Shown: positions 32,905 through 42,565 of the stretch, piece after piece
How positions within the stretch are numbered: position 1 is the first letter of the stretch
Layout: every line of letters begins with the position of its first letter
Assembly: GCA_964425585.1 (NCBI GenBank)
Contig: CAYRMG010000002.1
Span: forward strand, 1-64,000
Origin: Aquifex sp964425585
Lineage (GTDB): Bacteria; Aquificota; Aquificia; Aquificales; Aquificaceae
Length of the DNA: 64,000 nucleotides
Direction: 5' to 3'
Notes under the pieces: model-generated
The model's database searches: none
What the model saw: only the letters and a program-made list of their open reading frames with translations
Told to the model about the DNA's origin: nothing
Translations under genes and position numbers: made by a program

Positions 32905-34040
32905 ACTGGATTGAAGAGGAACTGAAAAGGTTAAAGAGGGAAAATCTATATCGGGAAAGGATAGTTTTGGAGGGATTAAGGGATTTCTGTTCTAACGACT
33001 ACCTCGGTCTCAGTAAACATCCCGAAGTTATAGAAGCAAGTGAAAAAGTTTTAAAAAAGGTAGGTCTAGGCTCGGGAGCTTCTCAACTCGTTTCGGGATA
33101 CACAAGGTATCACAGAGAACTTGAGGAAAAGCTGGCGGATTTTAAAAAGGTCGAAAGATGCGTTTTATTCGGAAGCGGGTATCTTGCAAACGTCGGGGTC
33201 ATACCCTCTTTGGTGGAAAAGGGAGACTTAATTATGAGCGATGAATTAAACCATGCATCAATTATAGACGGTATTCGCCTATCAAAGGCCGATAGATACG
33301 TGTTTAAACATCTAAATTACGATGAAGTTGAGGAGTTTTTAGAAAGGAATAGAAGTAAATACCGAAAAGTTTTGATAATAAGCGATACGGTTTTTAGCAT
33401 GGACGGAGATATAGCAAACCTTAAAAGACTTACCGAGATATGCGAGAAATACGACTGTATGCTGTATTTGGACGAAGCCCACGCAACCGCAACTATAGGA
33501 AGGGGAGGCCTTGATTACTTTAGTATTCCCTTCAAAGATTACATAATAGTTATGGGAACACTTTCAAAGGCACTCGGGGGATACGGGGCGTTTATTTGCG
33601 GTTCCGAAAAGCTTATTGAGTATATAATTAACAAGGCTAGAAGCCTTATATTTTCTACTTCCCTACCCCCTTCGGTATGTGCGGGAGTAAAAAAGGCTAT
33701 AGAAATTGTGGAAGAAAATCCATCACTTATAAAAAAATTAAGAATCGTAGAAAAAAAACTTATAGATATTTTCAAAAAACTTGAGTTGAATTTCAAATAC
33801 CACAAAACGCCTATAATTCCCGTAATTGTTTATGATGAAGGAAAAGCCCTAAAAATTAGGAATGAGCTTATGAGGGAGGGAATCTTCATCCAGGCTATAA
33901 GATACCCCACTGTTCCGAAAGGGAAAGCAAGGCTCAGATTAACCGCCTCCCTGAACTACACAGAAGAAGATTTAAATCTTTTAAAGGAAGCCTTGGAAAA
34001 AATTGTAGAAAAGGAAAGAGGACTCAGAAGGACCAGTTGA
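32901..34040 (+). CDS. bioF: 8-amino-7-oxononanoate synthase
   Basis: A 379-residue PLP enzyme making the first ring-precursor of biotin from pimeloyl-CoA or -ACP and alanine. Motifs: DFCSNDYLGLSKHPEV (about 27-42), YLDEAHATATIGRGG with PLP-binding Asp (190-204), and GTLSKALGGYGAF with the Schiff-base Lys near 226. It resembles glycine C-acetyltransferase, so 2-amino-3-ketobutyrate CoA ligase is an alternative. Biotin is needed by the biotin carboxylase in this window. Coupled to the PBP1A gene by ATGA. The 3' end overlaps the porin gene by 17 bases. Confidence 0.85.
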   Translation: MNWIEEELKRLKRENLYRERIVLEGLRDFCSNDYLGLSKHPEVIEASEKVLKKVGLGSGASQLVSGYTRYHRELEEKLADFKKVERCVLFGSGYLANVGVIPSLVEKGDLIMSDELNHASIIDGIRLSKADRYVFKHLNYDEVEEFLERNRSKYRKVLIISDTVFSMDGDIANLKRLTEICEKYDCMLYLDEAHATATIGRGGLDYFSIPFKDYIIVMGTLSKALGGYGAFICGSEKLIEYIINKARSLIFSTSLPPSVCAGVKKAIEIVEENPSLIKKLRIVEKKLIDIFKKLELNFKYHKTPIIPVIVYDEGKALKIRNELMREGIFIQAIRYPTVPKGKARLRLTASLNYTEEDLNLLKEALEKIVEKERGLRRTS

Positions 34041-35367
34041 GTCCTATACCTATGGAGTGTTGGAACATTTTTGCGGAAACCTCCGCCCCACCTCCGGCCA
34101 TTTTTGCAGTTTCCGTGTTTGGAAAGGCATAAACGTAAGAAAGGTCTAAGTCAAAGTTATTTGTAACCTTCCAGTTAAGTCCTAAGGTAAGATGGTGTTC
34201 CGCTATAGCGGGGAATCCCACGAGGTTAAACCAGTATAATTCGTAGTCAGAAAACTTAGCATCAAAGTTGGGAACACGGTTCTTTCTGTTCATACCGTCA
34301 AGGTTATCCTTACTCCTTATAGGAGATTTTCCGTAATTCCAACCTGCTCTTAAAGCTAGGTTCTTTAAAGGTTTATACTCACCACCTATCCCTATAACCC
34401 ACTGATCTTTCCAATCAAAGTCTCCGTATCCGTCCGCTCCGGACCAGTCAATCCACCTTATGTCTAATCCTACCTTGAGGTTTTCAAGGGGCTTTACACC
34501 TACACCCACCGCCACTTCTTGGGGTTGTTGGAGCTTCATATCCTCAAACTTGCCGTCTCCGTTGCTGTCAAAAACGTTCTTATACTTCATGGATATAGGG
34601 GACTGGTAGTAAAGACCGCCGTAGATAAAGTCTCCCAAGTTCAACGCAATACCTACACTTAACCCTATCCCGAAATCTTGTGATTGACCTCCCGAAGCGT
34701 TCCAACATCTTTGTGGTGCCGGTAGTCTATCACCATCTCCATCACCCAGTTCACACAGTTCAGCACCTACATCCAATGAACCCCAGGCTATGTGAAGTGC
34801 ACCGCCTACGGATATCATTTCATTTACTTTGTATGCTATACTCGGTGTAATTCTCATGAACTGGAAGGTCGTGTGCATTTTTGAGAGGGCATTTGTGTAT
34901 CCGAGAGGGGTTCTGACAAGTTGTTTATCCCTGAAATCTACGCCCATACCAGAAACACCAAAGGCACCTATACCGACCGCAAGTTTTTCGTTAATTTTAT
35001 GAACTATTCCCACTTCGGGAACAACAAAGGTGTCCGCATTGCTCTTTACCCTCCCCCGTGTTCCGAATGTCATAGGACCGCTGTTAGAGTCACGATCATT
35101 TGCATCCATTATCATCTTTGAACTCACTTTAACATTCGGCATAAAAAGTATTCCGCCGAAGCTCAGGAAGAACTTTTTTGTGTTGTAATAAGGCATCCAT
35201 GCGGGGTTTCTGAATATGGAGTCTATGGGCCCTACGGGCATTCCCGTTCCTATTCCCCCCATTCCCCGAGAAGCCGGACCTATTCCTATGAGATTATCCC
35301 CGTTCGTGGCAAGAACAAAGGGAGATAAAGCTAAAATTGAACCCAGAGCCAAAAGGCTTTTTTTCAT
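34024..35367 (-). CDS. Outer-membrane transport protein, OmpP1/FadL/TodX family
   Basis: A 447-residue barrel with signal peptide MKKSLLALGSILALSPFVLA. The start of the mature protein (GIGPASRGMGGIGTGMP, near 29-45) and the mid-region LAVGIGAFGVSGMGVDF are the hatch-type and strand motifs of the FadL family, and the C-terminus ends in Phe. Family members import hydrophobic compounds such as fatty acids or toluene. The Cys pair in CELGDGDGDRLPAPQRC is unusual and may bridge a loop. GGAGGTG precedes the start. It overlaps bioF at its 3' end. Substrate unknown. Confidence 0.88.
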   Translation of the reverse strand: MKKSLLALGSILALSPFVLATNGDNLIGIGPASRGMGGIGTGMPVGPIDSIFRNPAWMPYYNTKKFFLSFGGILFMPNVKVSSKMIMDANDRDSNSGPMTFGTRGRVKSNADTFVVPEVGIVHKINEKLAVGIGAFGVSGMGVDFRDKQLVRTPLGYTNALSKMHTTFQFMRITPSIAYKVNEMISVGGALHIAWGSLDVGAELCELGDGDGDRLPAPQRCWNASGGQSQDFGIGLSVGIALNLGDFIYGGLYYQSPISMKYKNVFDSNGDGKFEDMKLQQPQEVAVGVGVKPLENLKVGLDIRWIDWSGADGYGDFDWKDQWVIGIGGEYKPLKNLALRAGWNYGKSPIRSKDNLDGMNRKNRVPNFDAKFSDYELYWFNLVGFPAIAEHHLTLGLNWKVTNNFDLDLSYVYAFPNTETAKMAGGGAEVSAKMFQHSIGIGLNWSF

Positions 35368-35537
35368 CCCCTTTCACCTCCTATAAGCTTATTTAAAAAA
35401 TTTTTCCCTTTATTTTTAATAGTTTTTCGTTATTTCTTCTTGATTTTCGCTTATATAAAAACTTTAGAATATAGTATTATTTTTATTTCCTCCCTCATTT
35501 GTTTTAAGAGGTTTAAAATTTTGTATGGAGGTAGAAA
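35368..35537. other. AT-rich divergent intergenic region
   Basis: This 170-base gap separates the porin gene and the sulfur carrier gene. ATAAGCTTAT (35383-35392) is a 10-bp palindrome. For the plus strand, TTGATT (35440-35445) and TAGAAT (35465-35470) are a possible weak promoter with a 19-base spacing. GGAGGT lies just before the start at 35538. I see no ncRNA or terminator. Confidence 0.35.
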
Positions 35538-35813
35538 ATGGCTGTTATAGTTAGGGTGCCTACACCTCTCAGAAGGTTAACTAACGGTCAGGGAGAGGTT
35601 GAGGTAGAAGCAAAAAGCGTTAAAGAAGCTATAGAAAAGTTAGAAGAACAGTTCCCCGGATTTAGGGAAAGGCTAATAGATGAAAACGGGGAGCTAAGAA
35701 AGTTTGTTAACCTTTACGTTAATGACGAGGATATCCGCTTCCTAAAAGGGCTGGATACGGAGCTGAAAGACGGGGATACCCTCTCTATAGTGCCGGCAAT
35801 AGCCGGCGGTTAA
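35538..35813 (+). CDS. Ubiquitin-like sulfur carrier, CysO/MoaD type
   Basis: A 91-residue beta-grasp protein ending in Gly-Gly, the thiocarboxylate site. VRVPTPLRRLTNGQGEVEVEA (about 4-24), then VNLYVNDEDIRFL and LSIVPAIAGG, read closely like mycobacterial CysO (FVNIYVNDEDVRF...ILPAVAGG), the carrier for cysteine synthesis with CysM. MoaD, the molybdopterin-synthase partner of MoaE (10121), is the alternative. GGAGGT start. The stop shares TTAA with the smc stop. No cysM or activating enzyme is in the window. Confidence 0.82.
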   Translation: MAVIVRVPTPLRRLTNGQGEVEVEAKSVKEAIEKLEEQFPGFRERLIDENGELRKFVNLYVNDEDIRFLKGLDTELKDGDTLSIVPAIAGG

Positions 35814-38800
35814 GCTTTTATTTTTTCCCTTTCAAGAAAGAACACTTCCGAAATACCGCCCCTTGAACTTACACCTATTATCCTGTCAGCAAAAGATGCA
35901 ACAACTTCCCTTAAGGTTACGACTATAAACTGGGCTTTTTTTGACTTTTCTTTTATAAGCTCTCCTATCTTTCTCGCATTTGCCTCATCAAGGTGAGCAT
36001 CAACCTCGTCAAAGTAATAAAAGGGTGAAGGTCTGTATTCCTGAATCGCAAATATCAAGGACAAAGCAGCCAGTGTTTTTTCTCCGCCTGACATGGCCTC
36101 CAAGTATTGAACGTCTTTTCCTCTGGGTTTTACCGTAAGTTGGATACCGCCGCTGAAGGGGTCTTCTTCATTTTCAAGCTTCATACTTGCCTTTCCGCCG
36201 GGGGAAAGGAAGGAAAATATTTCCCTCAGGTGCTTATTTATATTTTTGAAGGCATCCATAAACACTTTCTTCTTCTTTTTCTCAAGCTCTTCTATCATCT
36301 CCTTTATTGCCTTGCTTTCCTCTTTTAGCTTATCCCTCTTTTCCTTGTAATCCATATATCTGTTTAGTTCCTTGTTGTAGTCCTCCTCCGCACTGAAATT
36401 TACGTTTCCGAGAAGCTCAATTTCCCTATTAATTTTCCCGAGTTTTTCCCTTAGCTCATTTATGCTCTCTTTTACTTCACTTATATGTAAATCATTAAAC
36501 GCCTTTAGGGATTCATTTATGCGTCTTATTTTCTCTTCCAATCCGTATATCTTTTTATCTATTTCGTGAATTTTACCTTCTATTTCTTCCTTTTTAAGGA
36601 TGAGATTTCCGAGTATGCTTTTCAACTCCTTTATTTCCCTTTCTAATTTTTCCTTTTCCTCCATAAGTTCATAAAATTTCCTGTCCTGCTCCTTTACCTC
36701 TTCTTCCTTTTTCTTTTTGTCTTCAATTAATTTTTTTAATTCCTGTGTTATACCGTTTATCCTGTCCGTAAGATAGGAAATTTCCTTTTCCCTTGATTCT
36801 ATTTCTCTCTTTAAATAGCTTATTTCATTTTCTTTTTTGTTTATTTCCTTTTCCGCCTCCCTTAGCTTTATTTCTTTTTCCGTTATTTTTTTTCTCACCT
36901 TGCTGTATTCTCTTCTTTTTTCTTCAATCCCGCTTTTTATGTAATGTTTTTTCACATCTTCTTCTTTTAGCTTTAAATTGTTAAGTTTTTCTTCATAGTA
37001 TCTTATTTCACTTTCCAGTTCATTTATCCTTTCCCTTAGCCCGTTTGCTTTATTTGAGAGTAATGCCATATAATCCCTCGCCCTTTCAATTTTTTTCCTG
37101 TAATCATTTTCAACATCTTCGGGAGAAAACTTTTTCAGTTCCTCAATCTTCTTTTCGCTTACCTTGAGTATGGCAAACTTTTCCGAAGAGAGGGAACGCA
37201 AATCCCTTATTTTTTTCTGGATTATCTCTTCCTCTTTCTTCAGTTTTTCTTCAAGCTCCTTGAGCTCATTTAACTTTTCCTCCTTTACTTTCCTTTCAAG
37301 TTCCCCTTTTATTCTGTAACTCCCTCCTGTTATTACACCGCTTTTTTCAAAAAGTTCACCATCAAGGGTTACCATTCTGTAATTTCCTATGCCTATAGCT
37401 TTTGCACTTTCAAAGTCTTCAACTACCAGTGTATCTCCGAATACAAACCACACAACCTTTTCGTAAATGGGGTCATACTCAATGAGATTGACCGCAAAAT
37501 CTACCGCTCCCCGTGTTCTCGGATACCTCAGGGTTTTCCTCTCGGGATTTATTCTGTTCAGCGGAATAAAACTGAACCTTCCGAGATTTAATCTTTTAGA
37601 AACTTCTATACATTCCTTTGCAACATCCTCGTTATCAACGACTATGTATTTGAGTCTTCCCCCTGCTGCAACCTCTATTGCGGTAATATGCTCGGGATTT
37701 TTCACGCTTATGAGCTCCGAGACCTTCCCGTGAACACCTCTTATATCTTTAAATACATCCGACGGATTTATATCTTCTTTAATTTCCCCTTCTATAGCTC
37801 CCCTTTCTTTAATGACATTCTCAATCTTTTCCCTTACTTCCTTAAGCCTTTTTTCGTAAATCCTTAATTCTTCATTGAGGTGTTTTAACTCTTTTTCTTC
37901 CCTTCTTTTTATCTCAATAAGTCTTAAAAGTTCTTTTTCCTTCTCCTTTGCTTCCTCAAGTTTTCTATGAAGCTCCCTTTCAAGCTCCTTAATCTCTTCT
38001 TCGGTTTTTTCAATTTTATAAGTGTATTCTCTGAGTTCGCTAAGGAGCTTTTCCCTTTTTTCCTTTAACTCTTCAAGTTTATTTAGAAGTAATTCCTTTT
38101 CTTCTTCAAGTTTTTTAACTTCGTTTATCGTTATCCTTAAATTTTCCTCCTCTCTTTCAAGTTCCTTTAACTTTTCTTCTTCAAGTTTTTTCAGATTTTC
38201 ATACTCTTCAAGTAAAGATGTGTAAGAATTTTTAAGCTCCTTTATTTCCTCCTCAAGTCCTTCTAAATCTTTTTTTAAATCCGATACAAACCTTTTAGTT
38301 TCGTCCAGTTTTTCTTCAAGATTTCTTTTTTCCTCTTCTTTTGCTTTTATGCTCCTGTTTATGTGTTCTATGTCCGAAAGGAGCTTTCCCCTATTTTCTT
38401 TGTAAGGGAGTATTTTATCGTTTATTTCTTTAAGTTTTCTTTCTTTTTCTTCAAGGATGAGCTTATTTGTTTCTATTTGATTTAAAATAGTTTCAAGTTC
38501 CCTTTTAAACGTCTCAAACTTTCTCGTTAATTTTTCTTTTTCCCTTAAAAGTTCATTTTTTTCCTTTATCAATATCTTTGCTTCATACTCTTCTTTTCTT
38601 TTGTTTAGCTCTCTGAACTTCAGAAGTTTATCCCTTTCCTCTTTTAGCTTTGAGATATGGGTTTCTATCTCCTCAAGGATTATGTCAAGTTCTTTGATTT
38701 TTATCTCAACCTCCGCAAGTTCGTTAAGAGCTTTTTCCTTTTTTCTTTCATACTCTCCTATACCCGCAACTTCCTCTATTATCTTTCTCCTTTCTACGGG

Positions 38801-39262
38801 GGTGAGCTTAAGGAATTTTACTATATCCCCCTGATAAACTACGTTGTATGCATTTTCGTATATACCCGCTTTTGCAAGGAAGTCCCTTAAATCCCTTTCC
38901 CTTACAACGTTTCCGTTTATCTTAAATACACTCCTCCCTTCTTTATTCACCCTTCTTGAGATTACAACGTATTCTTCCTCAACGGGGAAAGCTCCGAGAT
39001 TTCTGAAGTGAACCTCAACCTCGGCAAAATCCGCCTTTTTTCCGTTTTTTGAAAATATGAGGTAAGAAAGATTTTTCGCTCTTAGTGCCTTTGCGGTGCT
39101 TAGCCCCAATGCGAAGGAGATTGCATCACCTATGTTGCTTTTTCCCGCCCCGTTGGGTCCTACAACCGCTACAAACCCTTCTCCTACGGGTATCTCCCTT
39201 CTCTTAGTTCCGTAGGATTTAAAACCCTCTACTACAAGCTTTTCTATATAAGCACCGCTCAT
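35810..39262 (-). CDS. smc: Chromosome segregation SMC protein
   Basis: A 1150-residue condensin. The N-terminal Walker A is VVGPNGAGKSNIGDAISFAL (near 33-52). Two long charged coiled coils (about 170-490 and 650-1000) flank a hinge (about 500-640, with VHGKVSEL and ITGGSYR). At the C-terminus are the signature EAMSGGEKTLAALSLIFA near 1055 and Walker B YYFDEVDAHLD. The kleisin ScpA is at 2949. The start has no Shine-Dalgarno. It is convergent with the sulfur carrier gene (TTAA shared stops) and divergent from the unknown gene at 39331. Confidence 0.97.
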   Translation of the reverse strand: MSGAYIEKLVVEGFKSYGTKRREIPVGEGFVAVVGPNGAGKSNIGDAISFALGLSTAKALRAKNLSYLIFSKNGKKADFAEVEVHFRNLGAFPVEEEYVVISRRVNKEGRSVFKINGNVVRERDLRDFLAKAGIYENAYNVVYQGDIVKFLKLTPVERRKIIEEVAGIGEYERKKEKALNELAEVEIKIKELDIILEEIETHISKLKEERDKLLKFRELNKRKEEYEAKILIKEKNELLREKEKLTRKFETFKRELETILNQIETNKLILEEKERKLKEINDKILPYKENRGKLLSDIEHINRSIKAKEEEKRNLEEKLDETKRFVSDLKKDLEGLEEEIKELKNSYTSLLEEYENLKKLEEEKLKELEREEENLRITINEVKKLEEEKELLLNKLEELKEKREKLLSELREYTYKIEKTEEEIKELERELHRKLEEAKEKEKELLRLIEIKRREEKELKHLNEELRIYEKRLKEVREKIENVIKERGAIEGEIKEDINPSDVFKDIRGVHGKVSELISVKNPEHITAIEVAAGGRLKYIVVDNEDVAKECIEVSKRLNLGRFSFIPLNRINPERKTLRYPRTRGAVDFAVNLIEYDPIYEKVVWFVFGDTLVVEDFESAKAIGIGNYRMVTLDGELFEKSGVITGGSYRIKGELERKVKEEKLNELKELEEKLKKEEEIIQKKIRDLRSLSSEKFAILKVSEKKIEELKKFSPEDVENDYRKKIERARDYMALLSNKANGLRERINELESEIRYYEEKLNNLKLKEEDVKKHYIKSGIEEKRREYSKVRKKITEKEIKLREAEKEINKKENEISYLKREIESREKEISYLTDRINGITQELKKLIEDKKKKEEEVKEQDRKFYELMEEKEKLEREIKELKSILGNLILKKEEIEGKIHEIDKKIYGLEEKIRRINESLKAFNDLHISEVKESINELREKLGKINREIELLGNVNFSAEEDYNKELNRYMDYKEKRDKLKEESKAIKEMIEELEKKKKKVFMDAFKNINKHLREIFSFLSPGGKASMKLENEEDPFSGGIQLTVKPRGKDVQYLEAMSGGEKTLAALSLIFAIQEYRPSPFYYFDEVDAHLDEANARKIGELIKEKSKKAQFIVVTLREVVASFADRIIGVSSRGGISEVFFLEREKIKA

Positions 39263-39330
39263 GAGGTAAGCTATTAATCTTAAGTATACTTTGATTTTCC
39301 CGCTTTGAAGGATATTATAAATTCTTAATT

Positions 39331-39795
39331 ATGGAGTTTTTCTTTTTTATTGACGTTTACGCAGACAGGGAACTCGTTGATTACTACATATTGACCTTCA
39401 AGCTTGATTCCCTTGCTTCGGTCAAGGTAACCGGAGAAAAGGGAAAGTATTACATAAGGCAGGTAATAGACTGGGAAAAATTTAAAAAAGAAGCTTACGA
39501 CATAACCTTATACGAGCTGGGTGAGGAGATAGATAGGTTTACGGATATTGAGACCGCACTCAGGGAGGCTTACAAGACCGCCATAGGGGAAGCCGTAAGA
39601 AGGGGAGCAAAGAGAATAGTTCCCGCCATAGGTTTCGGGAATCCTCCTCCCGAAGTTGTTGAGAGAGTTTATCCCGAAAAGTATGAGTTTGAGAAATTTC
39701 CCGAAGACCTTGATGCCTTTCTTGAAAGAATAGTTAAGGAAACTTTTATGGAACCGACAAAAGAGGGAAGAGATGACGACGAAATCCCTTTCTGA
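39331..39795 (+). CDS. Unknown conserved protein overlapping hslU
   Basis: A 154-residue acidic, soluble protein I do not recognise. It has no signal or membrane helix. A helical core holds DRFTDIETALREAYKTAIGEAV, then a Gly/Pro part (FGNPPPEVVERVYPEKYE), and a charged end DDDEIPF. DDDEIPF resembles the acidic tip of single-stranded DNA-binding protein. It starts near a TATAAA (39316-39321) with no Shine-Dalgarno, and overlaps hslU by 23 bases, so it may act with that protease ATPase. It is not HslV: it lacks the N-terminal Thr. A family search would decide. Confidence 0.7.
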   Translation: MEFFFFIDVYADRELVDYYILTFKLDSLASVKVTGEKGKYYIRQVIDWEKFKKEAYDITLYELGEEIDRFTDIETALREAYKTAIGEAVRRGAKRIVPAIGFGNPPPEVVERVYPEKYEFEKFPEDLDAFLERIVKETFMEPTKEGRDDDEIPF

Positions 39796-41125
39796 GCTCC
39801 TTGAAGAATTAACACCCAAAAGAATAGTTGAAGAACTGAATAAATACGTTATAGGGCAAGAAGAAGCAAAAAAGGCTGTTGCCATAGCCTTAAGAAACCG
39901 CTGGAGAAGGCAAAAGCTCCCCGAAAAACTGCGAAACGAAGTAATACCTAAAAACATACTCATGATAGGCCCAACGGGAGTCGGAAAGACGGAGATAGCC
40001 CGCAGGCTTGCAAACCTCATAAATGCACCCTTTATAAAGGTGGAAGCTACAAAATACACGGAAATAGGATACGTGGGAAGGGATGTAGAAAGTATGGTAA
40101 GGGAACTCGTGGAAGTTTCCTTCCAGATGGTGAAAAAGGAAAAGATGGAGGAGGTGAGGGAAAAGGCGAGAAGATTGGCGGAAGAAAGGATTCTTGATTA
40201 CCTTTTACCGAGACAATTTACCAGTTTCGGCATAAGGGAGTCCCAAGATACCGCAAAAAGGGAAGAGCTGAGGGAGAAGCTCAGAAAAGGGGAACTTGAC
40301 GATAGAACGGTGGAAATAGAGGTAAAAGAAAAAGTTGTTCCCATGATTGGTATAGCAGGTCCCCCCGGACTTGAAGAGCTAGAAAACCAGATAAAGGAAA
40401 TGCTCTCGGGACTCATTCCCTCCCGAAAGAGAAGAAGGGTGAAGGTAAAGGAAGCTCTTCAGATACTTGAGCAGGAAGAGGCGGAAAAGCTAATAGACAT
40501 GGAAGAAGTAGCAAGGGAAGCAATATACAGGGCGGAAAACTTCGGGATTATCTTTATAGACGAAATAGACAAGATAGCGGTAAAAACTCCCGGACACGGC
40601 CCGGGTGTATCAAGGGAAGGGGTTCAGAGGGACCTTCTTCCCATACTTGAGGGAACTACGGTTAACACGAAATACGGTCCCGTCAGAACCGACCACATAC
40701 TCTTTATAGGTGCGGGTGCCTTTCATATGGCAAAGCCCTCGGACCTGATTCCCGAACTCCAGGGAAGATTTCCCATAAGGGTTGAGCTAAAACCCCTTAC
40801 TAAGGAAGACTTCAAGAGAATACTTGTAGAGCCCGAAAATGCTCTAACAAAGCAGTATATTGAGCTTCTAAAGACGGAGGACGTTTACATTGAGTTCACG
40901 GAAGATGCCATAGAAGAAATAGCCGGGATAGCTGAGGAGATTAATACGAAAACCGAAAATATAGGTGCAAGGAGGCTTCACACCGTTATGGAAAAACTTC
41001 TTGAGGACATATCCTTTAACGCCCCCGATATGCAAGGGCAAACTATAATAATAGACGCGAAGTTCGTAAAGGCTAAACTGGGAAGTCTCGTAAAAGATGA
41101 AGAGCTGAGCAGATACATACTGTGA
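39773..41125 (+). CDS. hslU: ATP-dependent protease ATPase subunit HslU
   Basis: A 450-residue AAA+ unfoldase of the HslUV protease. Walker A GPTGVGKT (66-73), Walker B FIDEIDKI near 262, the insertion (I) domain between about 115 and 240, and ELQGRFPIRVELKPL sensor region. The GYVGRDVES pore loop (about 98) is present. The peptidase HslV is not adjacent, unlike E. coli; the gene next to it is unknown. The start lies 23 bases inside the upstream frame. It is followed by aldehyde dehydrogenase, 9 bases later. Confidence 0.95.
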   Translation: MTTKSLSELLEELTPKRIVEELNKYVIGQEEAKKAVAIALRNRWRRQKLPEKLRNEVIPKNILMIGPTGVGKTEIARRLANLINAPFIKVEATKYTEIGYVGRDVESMVRELVEVSFQMVKKEKMEEVREKARRLAEERILDYLLPRQFTSFGIRESQDTAKREELREKLRKGELDDRTVEIEVKEKVVPMIGIAGPPGLEELENQIKEMLSGLIPSRKRRRVKVKEALQILEQEEAEKLIDMEEVAREAIYRAENFGIIFIDEIDKIAVKTPGHGPGVSREGVQRDLLPILEGTTVNTKYGPVRTDHILFIGAGAFHMAKPSDLIPELQGRFPIRVELKPLTKEDFKRILVEPENALTKQYIELLKTEDVYIEFTEDAIEEIAGIAEEINTKTENIGARRLHTVMEKLLEDISFNAPDMQGQTIIIDAKFVKAKLGSLVKDEELSRYIL

Positions 41126-41134
41126 GGTGGAAAG

Positions 41135-42565
41135 ATGATAGAGAAAAAGATGCTAATAGGCGGAGAATGGGTGGACAAGGAGGAAAAGATAAATGTCATA
41201 TATCCCTACACGAGGGAGATAATAGGAAGGGTTCCTAAGGGGGATGAAAAGGACGTTGAAAAGGCGATAGAAAGAGCAAAGGAAGGCTTTAAAGAGATAT
41301 CTTCACTCACCGCTTACGAGAGATACGAGATTTTAATGAAAGCTGCTCAGCTTTTAAAAGAAAGGGCGGAAGAGTTTGCCAAAACACTCGTTCTTGAGGT
41401 AGGAAAGACGATAAGGGAAGCCAGAACGGAGGTTCAGAGGGCTATACAAACCCTTATATTTTCTGCGGAAGAAGCAAAGAGAATAAACGGGGAAACCTTT
41501 CCCTTGGATGCACACCCTAACGGAAAAGGGAAGGTGGGATTTTACATAAGGGTTCCGGTAGGTATAGTTTCCGCGATAACCCCCTTTAACTTCCCCCTGA
41601 ACCTCTCAATGCACAAGGTGGGACCCGCGCTTGCGGCGGGAAATGCGGTAATTCTGAAGCCTTCCGAGAGGACACCCCTCACTCCCCTTATGCTCGGAGA
41701 GATACTCCTTGAAGCAGGTCTTCCTCCTAAGGCACTCTCAATAATTCCGGGATACGGCGATGTCGGGAGAGCCATGACCACCCATCCCGATGTAAGGGTG
41801 GTTTCCTTTACGGGAAGTAGGAAAGTAGGGGACATAATAGCCCGTCAGGTGGGCATAAAGAAGTTGGTCCTTGAACTCGGTTCAAACTCCGCAATCATAC
41901 TTCATCGGGACGGGGATGTTGATAAAGCGGTTGAGAAAACAGTTCAAGGGGGATACGCCATAGCGGGGCAGGTTTGCATTTCCGTCCAAAGGGTATTTGT
42001 TCACGAGGAGTTATATGAAGAGTTTATGAAAAAGTTAAAGGAAAGGGTAAGCAAACTGAAGGTAGGAGACCCTATGGACGAGAGCACGGACCTGGGTCCC
42101 ATGATAGCACCATCCGAGCTGGAAAGGATTCAGGACTGGATATCGGAAGCGGTTCAAAAAGGGGCAAAAATTGAGGCGGGAGGACTCAGATGTGCGGAAG
42201 ACGAAACCATATTTTCACCCACTATTGTTTCCTTAGTTCCCGAGGATACAAAGCTCTTTAAAGAGGAAGCCTTTGCACCCGTTGTCGTAGTAAATCCCTA
42301 CAGGGATATTGACGAAGCTATAAGATGGGTTAACACTTCCGATTATGGACTGCAGGTGGGTGTATTCACAAAGGACATAAAGGTAGCCTGGAAATGTATA
42401 AGAGATATAGAGGCGGGAGGTGTTCTCATAAACGAGGGACCCACATTCAGGGCGGACCACATGCCCTACGGGGGAGTAAAATACTCGGGCATAGGAAGGG
42501 AAGGGCCCAAGTTTGCCATAGAGGACTATACGGAAATAAAGACCGTTATATTTGACCTAAGCTGA
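41135..42565 (+). CDS. NAD(P)-dependent aldehyde dehydrogenase
   Basis: A 476-residue enzyme. Motifs: PFNFPLNLSMHKVGPALAAGN (about 148-168), FTGSRKVGD for cofactor binding, LELGSNSA with the general base Glu (about 248), and GQVCISVQRV with the catalytic Cys near 283. Sequence resembles lactaldehyde/glyceraldehyde-3-phosphate (GAPN-like) dehydrogenases, but the substrate cannot be fixed. GGTGG precedes the ATG at a good distance. Stop and start are fused with the next gene (TGATG), so it is in a run from hslU to the methyltransferase. Confidence 0.88.
   Translation: MIEKKMLIGGEWVDKEEKINVIYPYTREIIGRVPKGDEKDVEKAIERAKEGFKEISSLTAYERYEILMKAAQLLKERAEEFAKTLVLEVGKTIREARTEVQRAIQTLIFSAEEAKRINGETFPLDAHPNGKGKVGFYIRVPVGIVSAITPFNFPLNLSMHKVGPALAAGNAVILKPSERTPLTPLMLGEILLEAGLPPKALSIIPGYGDVGRAMTTHPDVRVVSFTGSRKVGDIIARQVGIKKLVLELGSNSAIILHRDGDVDKAVEKTVQGGYAIAGQVCISVQRVFVHEELYEEFMKKLKERVSKLKVGDPMDESTDLGPMIAPSELERIQDWISEAVQKGAKIEAGGLRCAEDETIFSPTIVSLVPEDTKLFKEEAFAPVVVVNPYRDIDEAIRWVNTSDYGLQVGVFTKDIKVAWKCIRDIEAGGVLINEGPTFRADHMPYGGVKYSGIGREGPKFAIEDYTEIKTVIFDLS

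Noticed and set aside
39331..39795. HslV peptidase
   Set aside because: There is no N-terminal Thr-Thr or proteasome-like motif.
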